From Gemmatimonadota bacterium (GTDB lineage Bacteria > Gemmatimonadota > Gemmatimonadetes > Longimicrobiales > Gaopeijiaceae), in assembly GCA_022825135.1 (NCBI GenBank), contig JAJDYN010000032.1, positions 1 through 64,000 on the forward strand: a stretch of DNA of 64,000 bases, read 5' to 3'. The notes under the pieces were generated by a model. That model saw only the letters and a program-made list of their open reading frames with translations, did no database searches and was not told where the DNA came from. The stretch's first letter is position 1. Every line of letters begins with the position of its first letter. This document shows, in pieces, positions 1 through 9,740 of the stretch. The translations under genes were made by a program, and so were the position numbers.

Positions 1-423
1 GGGTCGCCGCCTCCCCCGGCTCGCCTGAAGCCCGCCCGCCGTACGCCCGGGCCGCCGGCGCCGGCAGGCGGGCGTCCCGCGGGTCGTGGCGAGTCGCCAG
101 AAGAGGCAACCCTCCGGTCCCCGCCCGCGTCGACCGAGTGGGGGTTCTCCGACGCCGAGGGCACGGCCTGGATCGCGCGCGTGGCCGGCACCGCGCGAAG
201 CGGCGTCATCGCCGATTCGGGCGCGGCCCTCATGGCGGTGCGGTTCTTCCGCGCGGGAGACGAATTGGAGAAGCCGTACGGCGAGCTTCTGACGGTCGCG
301 CGGGATCTTGCGGAACTCTTTCCCGACGAATGGCAGGCGCTGCTGACGGAGGCCGGCCGCAAGCGGCCCGGGTCCGTCAAGGGCAGACGGAGACGCCGAA
401 GCCGGCCAGGACGTCGGCGCTAG
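1..423 (+). CDS. Hypothetical protein, C-terminal fragment
   Basis: The reading frame is open from base 1 to the TAG at 421-423 with no in-frame stop, so this is the 3' end of a gene that starts before the window. The first 50 or so residues are Pro/Arg-rich and look like a disordered linker. The last 90 contain a compact stretch (AWIARVAGTARSGVIADSG, then a helical part ending LFPDEWQALL) followed by a basic Arg-rich tail. I do not recognise the family. It is followed after 71 bases by an ECF sigma factor, with no sign that the two are linked. Confidence 0.5.
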   Translation, partial: GSPPPPARLKPARRTPGPPAPAGGRPAGRGESPEEATLRSPPASTEWGFSDAEGTAWIARVAGTARSGVIADSGAALMAVRFFRAGDELEKPYGELLTVARDLAELFPDEWQALLTEAGRKRPGSVKGRRRRRSRPGRRR

Positions 424-494
424 CAGTCCGCGGGCTGCCGGCCATTCAACAACGTTCGATGTCCACGTGTCATTCTCGTTGAGGCAACGATCAC

Positions 495-1025
495 TTGGAT
501 GACGCCACGCTGGTTGCACTGGCCCGGTCGGGAGACGGGGATGCCTTCGGGCAACTCGTAACCCGCTATCGCAGGGCGGCATATCTGGTGGCTCTCTCGG
601 TGATCGGCCGACCGGAGGACGCGGAGGACGCGGCCCAGGAAGCTTTCCTGGTCGCGCTCGAACGCCTCGACGATTGTCGCAGCCCGGGCAGGTTCGGGGG
701 CTGGCTGATGACGATCGTGAGAAACCGGTCGAACAACCTCGTGCGCCGGGAGGCGTTGCGGGCGACGGACCCGATTCCGTTCAGCGCCCGTTCCAGCACC
801 CCGACGCCGGAGAAGGAGGCGCAGTTGTCGGAGTTGCGCGAGGAACTCGCCCGCGCGCTCGGAGAGCTGCCGGAGGTGCAACGGAAGATCGTGCTGCTGC
901 ACGACCTGGAGGGCTGGAAACACAGAGAGATCGCACAGCGCCTCGGGCTCCCCGCAGGGACGGTACGCTCGCATCTGCACTATGCGCGCAAGTCGTTGCG
1001 AGCACTCCTGAGGCCGGACGCATAG
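495..1025 (+). CDS. ECF RNA polymerase sigma factor
   Basis: A 176-residue protein with sigma region 2 near residues 20-85 (AAQEAFLVALERL, WLMTIVRNRSNN) and region 4 near 110-170 (LPEVQRKIVLLHDLEGWKHR, then the helix-turn-helix LPAGTVRSHLHYARKSLRAL). The length is normal for an ECF factor. The start chosen is TTG at 495, with GAGG ten bases upstream; no ATG fits better. It heads a same-strand run with a small membrane protein and a Spy-like periplasmic protein, followed by efflux genes. This gene order suggests a cell-surface signalling module of the CnrH type, with the sigma factor held by the next gene product. Family assignment is firm; the regulon is inferred. Confidence 0.93.
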   Translation: MDDATLVALARSGDGDAFGQLVTRYRRAAYLVALSVIGRPEDAEDAAQEAFLVALERLDDCRSPGRFGGWLMTIVRNRSNNLVRREALRATDPIPFSARSSTPTPEKEAQLSELREELARALGELPEVQRKIVLLHDLEGWKHREIAQRLGLPAGTVRSHLHYARKSLRALLRPDA

Positions 1026-1092
1026 CTGGAAGCGATCTCGCGTGATCGAGGCAAGAGACACGAACAGGTAACTGGACGAACGAAGCACTCGG

Positions 1093-1497
1093 ATGAACAG
1101 ACGAGCAACATCAGGCCGGGATGGCGACATGGTCGACAACCGCAGAATCCCCTTGGAGCTACTCGATCCCGGGCACTCCGACCCTGGCCACTGGGCCCGA
1201 TTCGAGGCCCGCGTGATGGCCCTTGCGGGTCCGGAACTGGCCAGGCGGCGCGCGGCGCGCCCGCTGACGGTAGGCGACGTGCTGGCGTCGTGGTGGAGGC
1301 TGCTGATTCCGGCGTCGGTGGTGGCGGCGGCGGGGATGGCCTCCCTGCTGATACCGGCCGATGCCACGCCCGGAGCCGGCATCGCCCTCGAGGAGGCTCT
1401 GGTATCGGGGTTCGACGATGAACCGCTGCCGGCGGTTCTGGTCGCGGATCAAGTGGACGAAGTGGCGTTCCTGGTCGCTATCGAGGGAGGTCGGTGA
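1093..1497 (+). CDS. Small single-pass membrane protein, putative anti-sigma factor
   Basis: A 134-residue protein with a cytoplasmic-looking charged N-terminal half (HWARFEARVMALAGPELARR), one predicted membrane segment around residues 76-96 (WWRLLIPASVVAAAGMASLL) and a short acidic periplasmic tail. It lacks the HxxxCxxC zinc-finger motif of ZAS anti-sigma factors. Its position directly after the sigma gene and before a Spy-like gene, with a TGATG junction, parallels CnrY-type anti-sigma proteins. The anti-sigma role is an inference from position and topology. The ATG at 1093 is used; an in-frame ATG at 1129 is possible. Confidence 0.6.
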   Translation: MNRRATSGRDGDMVDNRRIPLELLDPGHSDPGHWARFEARVMALAGPELARRRAARPLTVGDVLASWWRLLIPASVVAAAGMASLLIPADATPGAGIALEEALVSGFDDEPLPAVLVADQVDEVAFLVAIEGGR

Positions 1498-2051
1498 TGA
1501 CCGCACGCAGCACCCGCGCGGCAGCCGGCGGCGTGATCTTTGTCACCCTCATGGCCGGGTTCCTTCTCGGTCTGGTGTGGTCGAGGACGTCGTCGGCTCA
1601 GGCTGAGCCCGTTGCGCCCACGGCCGTGGCGGCGGAGGAGGCGGATGAGGATCGCGGAGGGGAGACCCGCCGTCGCGGCCTGATCGTCGAGCGCGTCGGA
1701 CTGAGCGCCGAGCAGCAGGTTCAGGTGGACTCGATCGTAGGCCACTCGCGCACGATGATGCGCCAGTTGCGGGCGGACTACCGGACGGGGTACGGAGAGT
1801 TGATCGAGTCGACGCGCTCCTCCATCAAGGCGGTGCTCACCCCGGAGCAGGCTGCCGAGTACGATGCCCTGCTGAACGATTTCGACCGCCGCAGGGAACT
1901 GGACGACGAGAGGGGAAGGGAGAGGTCGCGGTCCGAAGCTCGTGACCGGGAGAGTGACCGCGGGCAGGGCGAACAGGAGCGCCCTCGGCGGGACAACGGG
2001 GACGGGGAAGGGAGAGGCAGGGACGGGGGAGAATGGTCACGCAACGTATGA
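1497..2051 (+). CDS. Membrane-anchored Spy/CpxP-like periplasmic protein (CnrX-like sensor candidate)
   Basis: A 184-residue protein with an N-terminal membrane anchor (residues about 10-30), a linker, then a helical domain with LSAEQQVQVDSIVGHSRTMM and LTPEQAAEYDALLNDFDR. These are the paired LTxxQ-like motifs of the Spy/CpxP/CnrX heavy-metal-resistance family. A His and a Met pair (GHSRTMM) could be metal ligands. The last 60 or so residues are a highly charged Arg/Asp/Glu tail, unusual for the family. ATG 1497 forms a TGATG overlap with the previous stop and has GGGAGG six bases upstream; GTG 1494 is the alternative. The gene ends inside the start region of the TolC gene (19-base overlap), which suggests coupling to efflux expression. 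Confidence 0.75.
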   Translation: MTARSTRAAAGGVIFVTLMAGFLLGLVWSRTSSAQAEPVAPTAVAAEEADEDRGGETRRRGLIVERVGLSAEQQVQVDSIVGHSRTMMRQLRADYRTGYGELIESTRSSIKAVLTPEQAAEYDALLNDFDRRRELDDERGRERSRSEARDRESDRGQGEQERPRRDNGDGEGRGRDGGEWSRNV

Positions 2052-3337
2052 AATACTGGCGGCGCTTTTCCGCGCAGGCCATTGCCGCGCTCGTCCTCGC
2101 GGGCGCCCTTTCGGCGCAGCAGCCGCTCACGCTGGACGAGGCGATCGCGAGGTCGCTGCAGGTGCACCCGTCGATGGCGCAGGCGCGCGCCGGCCTGGAC
2201 AACGCCGGCGTCTCGCACCGGGCCGCCTGGGGGGGCTTCCTTCCGACCCTGAGCCTCAGCTCCGGCGCCTCGACCAACAGCAGCCAGCGGTTCGACGCGG
2301 CCACCCAGCGCACCGTCGTCGGCGCGAGCCAGAGCTATAACGCGGGGCTCTCGCTGTCGTACAACCTCTTCAACGGTGGCCAGCGCTTCGCCAACATGGA
2401 TCGGGCGAGGGCGGATATCGCGGCCGCCGAAGCGGACATGGAGAATCAGCGCTTCGGCGTGATTCTGCAGACCAAGGATCTGTATTTCGCCGCCCTGCGC
2501 CAGGCGGACCTGCTCGAAGTGGCGCAGGCGAGCGTGGAACGGGCCGAGGAGAGCCTGGCCAACACGCGTCGCCGCGCCGAGCTGGGCTCCGGGACGCGCT
2601 CCGACACGCTGCGGGCGCGCCTGGAGGTGGCCAACGCGATGCAGTCGGTGCTTCAGGCGCAGGCCGCCACCCGCGCGGCGCGTTTCGCTCTGGGGCGGCA
2701 GGTGGGGTTGTCGGAGCCGGTCATGCCTGAACTTCCGGACGATCTCGACCCGAGTCCTCTGGCCTTGAGCGAGCAGGAGATGTTCCTGCTCGCCGAAGAT
2801 CGCTCGCCGGCGGTACGCAGCGCTCGCGCAGCCGCCCGGGCCGCCTCCGCGGCCGCCGGTTCCTCCCGGGCCTCGCGGTTTCCGTCGCTCCGGGTCTCGT
2901 CCGGCTACAGCTGGGCGAACAGGGAAGTTGCCTTCGACGGCGGGACGACTTCGTGGAATGTTCGCCTCTCCGGCAGCTACAACGTGTTCGACGGCTTCAA
3001 CCGCGACCAGAACATCGCGCGCGCCGAGAATCAGGAACGCGTCGCCTTCGTACAGGAGGAGGATGCCAGACTTCTGGTCCGCGCGCAGGTGGATGGAGCG
3101 GTGTTCGCGCTGAGGACCTCCGAGCAGGCCATCGCCATCGCCATCGAGGCGAGGGATGTGGCGGAGGAGGACCTCCGAGTCGTGCAGCAGCGCTTCGATC
3201 TCTCGGTTGCGACGATCCTCGACCTGATCACGAGTCAGATCGCCCTCGTGCAGGCGGAGTCGGGTCTGGTTACGGCGCGATACGACTACGCGGTCGCGCG
3301 TGCGCAACTGGAGGCGATTCTGGGGAGCGAACTGTGA
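2033..3337 (+). CDS. TolC-family outer membrane efflux protein
   Basis: A 434-residue protein with a signal peptide ([20 protein letters not shown]) and the two OEP repeats of TolC-like channels: [19 protein letters not shown] at the start, then [18 protein letters not shown] and the matching [18 protein letters not shown] in the second half. It should form the trimeric outer membrane channel and periplasmic tunnel of a tripartite exporter. The ATG at 2033 has GGGGGA just upstream; an in-frame ATG at 2048 would give a shorter signal peptide. The stop overlaps the GTG start of the ABC ATPase gene, so the two are translationally coupled. Confidence 0.93.
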   Translation: MVTQRMKYWRRFSAQAIAALVLAGALSAQQPLTLDEAIARSLQVHPSMAQARAGLDNAGVSHRAAWGGFLPTLSLSSGASTNSSQRFDAATQRTVVGASQSYNAGLSLSYNLFNGGQRFANMDRARADIAAAEADMENQRFGVILQTKDLYFAALRQADLLEVAQASVERAEESLANTRRRAELGSGTRSDTLRARLEVANAMQSVLQAQAATRAARFALGRQVGLSEPVMPELPDDLDPSPLALSEQEMFLLAEDRSPAVRSARAAARAASAAAGSSRASRFPSLRVSSGYSWANREVAFDGGTTSWNVRLSGSYNVFDGFNRDQNIARAENQERVAFVQEEDARLLVRAQVDGAVFALRTSEQAIAIAIEARDVAEEDLRVVQQRFDLSVATILDLITSQIALVQAESGLVTARYDYAVARAQLEAILGSEL

Positions 3338-4044
3338 GCCGACCTGTTATCCAAACGTCCGGACTGACCAAGCACTACGTCCTGGGAGCGGAGACCATCC
3401 GCGCCCTTCGCCGCGTCGACCTCGAGATCGGCCGGGGCGAGTTCGTCGCCATCATGGGACCCTCGGGCAGCGGCAAATCCACCTTCATGAACCTGATCGG
3501 TTGCCTGGACACGCCCACCCGGGGGCAGTACTGGCTGAACGAACAGCTGGTGAGCGACCTGAGCGACGATCAGCTCGCCCACGTCCGCAACCGCGAGATC
3601 GGGTTCGTGTTCCAGACCTTCAACCTGCTGCCCCGCGCGACGGCGCTGCACAATGTGGAACTCCCGCTCATCTACGCCGGCGTGTCCGCCCGCGAGCGGC
3701 GCCAGCGGGCCCGCGAGGCTCTGGAAACGGTGGGCCTGGGGTTGCGCATGGACCACCGCCCGCCGGAGCTCTCCGGCGGCCAGCGGCAGCGCGTGGCGGT
3801 CGCGCGCGCTCTCGTCAACGGGCCCGCCATCCTGCTGGCCGACGAGCCCACGGGGAACCTGGACTCCACCACCAGCGAGGAGATCATGTCGGTCTTCGTG
3901 GAGCTCCATCGGCAGGGGCAGACCATCCTCATCGTCACGCACGAGCACGACATCGCCCAATACGCGCAGCGCCAGATTCATCTGCACGACGGTCTGGTCG
4001 CGCGCGACTTCCTGAACGAGCCGATGGCGGCGGCGACTGTTTGA
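3334..4044 (+). CDS. ABC transporter ATP-binding protein, MacB/LolD type
   Basis: A 236-residue ATPase with Walker [10 protein letters not shown] at residues 42-50, a Q-loop (VFQTFNLLP), the signature [15 protein letters not shown] near 147, Walker [14 protein letters not shown] near 168 and the H-loop VTHEHD near 202. The strongly conserved [10 protein letters not shown] form is typical of the MacB/LolD/FtsE class, which works mechanically on periplasmic partners. The GTG start at 3334 overlaps the TolC stop (GTGA). The ATPase and permease are separate genes here, unlike the fused MacB of enterobacteria. Confidence 0.95.
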   Translation: MSRPVIQTSGLTKHYVLGAETIRALRRVDLEIGRGEFVAIMGPSGSGKSTFMNLIGCLDTPTRGQYWLNEQLVSDLSDDQLAHVRNREIGFVFQTFNLLPRATALHNVELPLIYAGVSARERRQRAREALETVGLGLRMDHRPPELSGGQRQRVAVARALVNGPAILLADEPTGNLDSTTSEEIMSVFVELHRQGQTILIVTHEHDIAQYAQRQIHLHDGLVARDFLNEPMAAATV

Positions 4045-4087
4045 GCGACAGCACCCGGCCTGCGACGCAGGTTTCTCTGGAGAGAAA

Positions 4088-5761
4088 ATGAACGTGAGCA
4101 CGAAGGCACTGAGGAACGGAGGCGTGAGGCTCCTCGCACTGCTGGCAGTGGCGGCCTGCAACGGCGCCGACGCCGTGGAAGAGGCGCCCGGCCTGACGAC
4201 GATGCCGGCCCTGCGCGACGACCTGCGCCTGGTGGCGGAAGCAACCGGCCTGATGGAGCCCGTGCGCACCGTGGAGGTCAAGTCCAAGGCCTCGGGTGAG
4301 ATTCTGCGCCTGCACGTGGACACCGGGGACGAGCTCGAGCCGGGCGCGCTGCTCGCCGAGATCGATCCGCGCGACGTGCGCAACGACTTCAACCAGACCG
4401 AAGCCGACCTGAACGTGGCTCAGGCCCGGGTGGAGATCTCGACCGCCCAGCTGGAGCGCTCGCGCCTGCTCTTGGAGTCCGGAGTGATCACCGAGCAGGA
4501 GCACGAGTCGGCCAACCTGGACTTTGCCAACGCGCAGGCAAACCTGGTCAAGGCCACCACGAGCATGGAACTGGCCGAGCTTCGCCTGAGCGACGTGACC
4601 ATTCGCGCGCCCATGGCCGGCACCATCATCCAGAAGAACGTCGAGGAGGGACAGGTCATCCAGTCGGCGTCGCAGAACGTGTCCGGCGGCACGACCCTCT
4701 TCATGATGGCCAACCTGGCCGAGATGCAGGTGCGCACGCTGGTGGACGAGACCGATGTCGGGCAGATCTCGGCCGACCTGACCGCCACGGTGACGGTGGA
4801 GGCATTCCCGGGGCGCACCTTCGCGGGCATCGTCGACAAGATCGAACCGCAGGCCGAGGTCCAGCAGAACGTGACCATGTTCGCCGTGATCGTGATGATC
4901 GATAACCGGGGCGGCCTGCTCAAGCCCGGGATGAACGCGGAGGTGGAGATTCTGGTCGCCGAGCGCCCGAACGCCCTGCTCATCCCCAACAACGCGCTCG
5001 TCCAGTTCCAGGAGATGGCGCCTGCGGCGATGGTGCTGGGGATGGATCCGGACGCGATCGAGATGGACCGGTCCGTGTTTGCGGACCTCCGGGCCTCGTT
5101 GCCGGGCAGCTCCGGACCAGGTGGGTTCATGGCGGCTCCCGGTGGAGCCCCCGGGGAAATGATGGCAGGCCGGGGACCGACGGGCGGGATGGACGGAAAC
5201 GCGCGCCTGCAGGAACTCCGCGAGCAGCTGGCAAGCGGGGAGATTTCGCGCGAGCAGATGCGCGAGCAGATGATGCAGGCCCGGGCGGAGAACGGCGGAA
5301 ATCCGGATGCGGGCATGAACGGAGCACCCGGAGCGGACGCCGGCCGTCCTGGCGCGGGCGCTGACGCAGGTGCCGGACCGGGCGCCGGTGGGCGCATGGG
5401 CATGAGGGCCGGCGGTGGTGCCGGAATGACGGGGATGGGCCCCGCGGGCCAGGGAATGATGGATGGCATGGGCGCCGGCATCGGGGGTTTTGCCGGTCGC
5501 CGCGAGCAGGAGGGTGCCCCCCGCCCGGCGATCACGTTCGTGGTCTCGGCGGACGGGACCATCGAGCCGCGCCCCATCCTGATCGGCGTGAACGACTGGG
5601 ACAACACCGAGGTGCTGGCCGGGCTGGAAGAGGGGGAGGAGGTGGCGCTGATCGGCGCGGCCCAGCTGCAGGCGCAGCAGCAGGAGTTCATCGACCGGAT
5701 GCGCGAGCGGATGGGCGGAAGTCCGTTCGGGGGGGGTACCCCGCGCGGCGGGCGGCGCTGA
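4088..5761 (+). CDS. MacA/HlyD-like periplasmic adaptor with long Met/Gly-rich insertion
   Basis: A 557-residue membrane-fusion protein with a lipoprotein-like N-terminus (LLALLAVAACNG), a split biotinyl-lipoyl domain (VEVKSKASGEILRLHVDTGD near residue 58; IRAPMAGTIIQKNVEEG near 173), a coiled-coil hairpin between them and a beta-barrel domain (LADDTDVGQ-like ETDVGQISADL). The family is usually 350-400 residues. The excess lies at about residues 312-478, a Gly/Ala/Met-rich region with at least 15 Met in the part after VFADL, ending before the final barrel (ITFVVSADGTIEPRPI). It connects the MacB-like permease to TolC. The insertion may be disordered and metal-binding; that is inference. Confidence 0.92.
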   Translation: MNVSTKALRNGGVRLLALLAVAACNGADAVEEAPGLTTMPALRDDLRLVAEATGLMEPVRTVEVKSKASGEILRLHVDTGDELEPGALLAEIDPRDVRNDFNQTEADLNVAQARVEISTAQLERSRLLLESGVITEQEHESANLDFANAQANLVKATTSMELAELRLSDVTIRAPMAGTIIQKNVEEGQVIQSASQNVSGGTTLFMMANLAEMQVRTLVDETDVGQISADLTATVTVEAFPGRTFAGIVDKIEPQAEVQQNVTMFAVIVMIDNRGGLLKPGMNAEVEILVAERPNALLIPNNALVQFQEMAPAAMVLGMDPDAIEMDRSVFADLRASLPGSSGPGGFMAAPGGAPGEMMAGRGPTGGMDGNARLQELREQLASGEISREQMREQMMQARAENGGNPDAGMNGAPGADAGRPGAGADAGAGPGAGGRMGMRAGGGAGMTGMGPAGQGMMDGMGAGIGGFAGRREQEGAPRPAITFVVSADGTIEPRPILIGVNDWDNTEVLAGLEEGEEVALIGAAQLQAQQQEFIDRMRERMGGSPFGGGTPRGGRR

Positions 5762-5781
5762 CGTAGTCCCGGAGAGCCGAG

Positions 5782-7002
<1,221 letters not shown>

Positions 7003-7098
7003 GGCGATCCCGCCCGACACAGGCCGGCAGTCGATTCCGGGCTCGCGGGCAATAACGGGACCGCAAACCCCGGCGGGGCGCCCTCCGGCAGGTCTCTT

Positions 7099-8196
7099 CT
7101 ACGGTCGGGGCAGAGTGATCACCAGCGTCGTGTCGCCGCGCACGATCTGCATGTCGGGGCGACCCCGGAGGATCAGCCGGCCGAGGCGGACGCGGAACTC
7201 CCCGAGGCTGCCCACCGGTTCTCCGCCGATGGTCACGATCACGTCCTCGGGCGCCAGGCCGGCGCGGTAGGCGGGGCTGCCCTCCAGAACCTGCACGACC
7301 CGAAGCCCTCTGCCCCCGGTGTCGGCACGAGCGTCCGGCTCCACCACCTCGAGTTCGGCTCCCGCCACGAATCGGTCGCCCAGGAGGTAGGGAGACCGGA
7401 AGCGCACGCCGGCGGGCGGACCGCCAGGGCCTCTGTACTCTCCGGACCCTCTTCTGCCGACCACGATGCGGCCGCGGTCGGGCGGCCCGCCACGGCTCCT
7501 GCGCTCGCCCGCCGCGGCTTCCTCGACGGTAATCCGTACACGTGCCGGGGGCGGCCCGACCGGCGGCCGGGGACGGCCGAAACGCTGGGAGCGCATGGCC
7601 TCACGGGCCCGGTCCATCATCTGACGCACCCGCTCCATCACCTCTGCGGCCGCTTCCGGTTCCCCGCCGGCCTCGGCCTGCTCGACCATTGCCCTCCGGG
7701 CGGCCTCCATGTCGGTCCGGATTCTCGCCCAGGTGGTATCGGCCATGAGCGAGTCCACCATGCGCAGGATCTGCAGGCGCGCCGAGTCGACCCGGGCGGT
7801 GAACTCCTCGATCGTGACCGGATCCATGGGATCGGGCCGGGTTCCGGCGATCAGGCGCACGGTCCGTTCACGGTTGCCGCGCAGCACCGTGAGCTCGACG
7901 GGAAGTCCGGGGCTGAGACGCTCCCCCAGCTCGAGCAAGGCATCCGGCGAGATATCCGCCCCGTCCAGGCGGATCAGGAGGTCGAACGGACGCACTCCTG
8001 CCCGGTCAGCCGGGCTTCCCCTGTCCACGCGCACGATCATCACGCGGGCGGAGCCGTCGCGCAGCGCACGTCCCTCGACCTGGATGCCGATCCAGCCGCC
8101 CTCTTCCGGAACGGCGCCGGCCTGCGCCCCCAAACCGGCGGGAGGCAGGAGCGAGAGCATAAGGAGCGCGGCTCCGGAAGCGCGAAAACGCAGCAT
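7099..8196 (-). CDS. Secreted protein with two PDZ domains
   Basis: A 365-residue protein with a signal peptide (ALLMLSLLPPAGLGAQ). PDZ 1 spans about residues 33-115 (GGWIGIQVEG, RGSPADRAGVRPFDLLIRLD). A helical middle (about 120-205, rich in Met/Arg/Glu) leads to a Pro/Arg/Gly-rich linker, and PDZ 2 covers about 265-360 (GLRVVQVLEGSPAYRAGLAP). There is no protease catalytic domain, so it is not a DegP or RseP homologue. It is the last gene of a sigma/anti-sigma operon, only 2 bases after the anti-sigma stop. A role in sensing or presenting misfolded envelope proteins to the anti-sigma factor is plausible but inferred. Confidence 0.85.
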   Translation of the reverse strand: MLRFRASGAALLMLSLLPPAGLGAQAGAVPEEGGWIGIQVEGRALRDGSARVMIVRVDRGSPADRAGVRPFDLLIRLDGADISPDALLELGERLSPGLPVELTVLRGNRERTVRLIAGTRPDPMDPVTIEEFTARVDSARLQILRMVDSLMADTTWARIRTDMEAARRAMVEQAEAGGEPEAAAEVMERVRQMMDRAREAMRSQRFGRPRPPVGPPPARVRITVEEAAAGERRSRGGPPDRGRIVVGRRGSGEYRGPGGPPAGVRFRSPYLLGDRFVAGAELEVVEPDARADTGGRGLRVVQVLEGSPAYRAGLAPEDVIVTIGGEPVGSLGEFRVRLGRLILRGRPDMQIVRGDTTLVITLPRP

Positions 8197-8198
8197 GG

Positions 8199-8900
8199 CT
8201 AGTATCGATCGGCCGACGCGAAGAGGGCGTTCAATGCAGCCTCGCGCTCCGCTGCCGCGCTCACCAGGAATCCGTTCAGAAACGGATCGTAGGGAGCCTC
8301 CTGGACGGCTGCCTGACCCACGGCGAGCATCGCGTCAATGACCGCAAGGCGGCGCGGATCCATCAGTACTTCGGCGTCAGGCCCGCGTGTCAGTTGCCGA
8401 TAACGCAACGTGGCGTCGCGGTGTTGCTGCTCGGCGAGGCGCAGAATCTCCGCCGCCTCCTCGACGGTTGAAGCTTCCGCGACCGGGAGTCCGGCCGGAG
8501 GCGCCTCACCCGCCGCCCTCTCTCCCGCAGCGACCTGTCCGTCGCCAGGGGTTCCCGGATCGATCGGCGCCAGCACCGCTCCCGAGAGGCCTCCCGCGAG
8601 GAAGAGCACCAATGCGGCAGCGGCCGGCATCCAGCCGCGCCGCCGGTCGATCAGGCGGATGACCGTATCCGCCGGAGTGTTGGCGCGCAGGAGCCCCTCG
8701 CGTTTCAGCCGCTCGTCCAGCGCCGGCCAGTCTCCGGGCGCCGGGCGCAGATCCGGCAGCGACCCCAGCGCCTCCGTCTGCTCGCGCAGCAGCTCGAGCT
8801 CCCGGGAGCAATCAGGGCACCGGGCCAGGTGCTGCCTCTCGCTCCTGAAGGGTGCCTCGTCAACCAGGCGAGCCAGAGCTTCCAGACTCAGATGCTCCAT
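8199..8900 (-). CDS. Zinc-finger anti-sigma factor, single-pass membrane protein
   Basis: A 233-residue protein. The N-terminal cytoplasmic domain carries the ZAS motif HLARCPDC (H-x3-C-x2-C) near residues 27-34. A membrane helix lies near 105-125 (MPAAAALVLFLAGGLSGAVL), and a periplasmic domain with predicted helices follows. The start at 8900 overlaps the sigma factor stop by 13 bases and has AGGAG nine bases upstream; a longer frame to 8948 would add residues without support. It should sequester the ECF sigma factor encoded immediately upstream. The trigger is unknown, but the following PDZ protein is a candidate partner. Confidence 0.9.
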   Translation of the reverse strand: MEHLSLEALARLVDEAPFRSERQHLARCPDCSRELELLREQTEALGSLPDLRPAPGDWPALDERLKREGLLRANTPADTVIRLIDRRRGWMPAAAALVLFLAGGLSGAVLAPIDPGTPGDGQVAAGERAAGEAPPAGLPVAEASTVEEAAEILRLAEQQHRDATLRYRQLTRGPDAEVLMDPRRLAVIDAMLAVGQAAVQEAPYDPFLNGFLVSAAAEREAALNALFASADRY

Positions 8901-9448
8901 GCTTCCCGCTCCTGTTCGTGTCGGGGCTCGTGAACCGACCCCAGCCATTGTCTCATTTTTGCCCGCGCCTTGAAGAGCTGTGACTTGGATGTGCCCGCAG
9001 TCACGCCCATCATCTCACCGATGTCCTTATGCGTGTAGCCCTCCACGTCATGGAGGATCAGCACGCGCCGCATGCCTTCCGGCAGGCGGTCCAGCGCCGC
9101 CTCCAGCCGCTGCGCCAGCAGAGGGTCCCCTGGCGAGGACTTGACCGGGACGGTATCGGGGATCGGCACCTCCCGGTCCTGCCGGGTGCTCTCCCTGCGC
9201 CTCGCCTGCAGCGCCGCGTTCACCGCGATGCGATGCAGCCAGGTCGAGAACTTTGAATCGCCGCGGAACGTCGGAAGCGCCCGGATGACGCGCACCCAGG
9301 TCTCCTGGGCGTAGTCCTGGGCAGTGTGGTCGTCCCCGGCGATCCTGCGCACCACGGCGTACACGCGAGGGCTGTAGCGGTCGTACAGCGACCGCACCGC
9401 CCGAGCGTCACCTTCGCTCGCCCTGCGGATCATCCGGGATTCGTTCAT
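8888..9448 (-). CDS. ECF RNA polymerase sigma factor (RpoE-like)
   Basis: A 186-residue ECF factor. Region 2 includes AQDYAQETWVRVIRALPTF and KFSTWLHRIAVNAALQARRR. Region 4 includes LPEGMRRVLILHDVEGYTHK and the DNA-binding helix VTAGTSKSQLFKARAKMRQW. The start at 9448 gives a normal family N-terminus (MNESRMIRRASEGD); an in-frame ATG at 9508 would add 20 residues, and neither has a strong ribosome site. It is the first gene of the sigma / anti-sigma / PDZ operon. On its coding strand upstream, around 9530, lies GGAAACAA, which resembles an RpoE-type -35 box and may reflect autoregulation. Confidence 0.93.
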   Translation of the reverse strand: MNESRMIRRASEGDARAVRSLYDRYSPRVYAVVRRIAGDDHTAQDYAQETWVRVIRALPTFRGDSKFSTWLHRIAVNAALQARRRESTRQDREVPIPDTVPVKSSPGDPLLAQRLEAALDRLPEGMRRVLILHDVEGYTHKDIGEMMGVTAGTSKSQLFKARAKMRQWLGSVHEPRHEQEREAWSI

Positions 9449-9740
9449 CCCTTCATCCGTCGGTACCCGCTCGTTGCGAAGCGCGAATATCCTCTGTGCT
9501 CGACCCATTCGGGTTGTATCCAGACTTGTTTCCGGCGTCCCGAACTACGTCTGTTGGATGTGTTGCGGCGACAGTTGGTTGCCTGTAACCTTGCGCCCCA
9601 TCTTCATCAAGCCTAAAGCGCCCGCCGATTTTTCGGAACATCCGGGAGGCGGGGCACTTGCTTCCGCACCCGCCTGGCCCGGCCCGCGCCCCGCCAGACC
9701 GGGGGCAGCGCATCCACCTGAAGCCCTGGAAGGCGACCGA
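9449..9740. other. Divergent intergenic region between sigma factor and threonine synthase genes
   Basis: About 290 bases without a convincing gene. Contents visible: an RpoE-like GGAAAC box on the minus strand near 9530, and a small hairpin at 9625-9636 (CCGA, loop TTTT, TCGG) upstream of the threonine synthase start. No tRNA or riboswitch was recognised. Open frames crossing it lack coding character. Confidence 0.4.

Noticed and set aside
1778-3307. Minus-strand frame opposite TolC
   Set aside because: The TolC gene is clearly the coding strand.
9474-9740. N-terminal extension of threonine synthase
   Set aside because: Lacks coding character and family alignment; ATG 9741 has a ribosome site.
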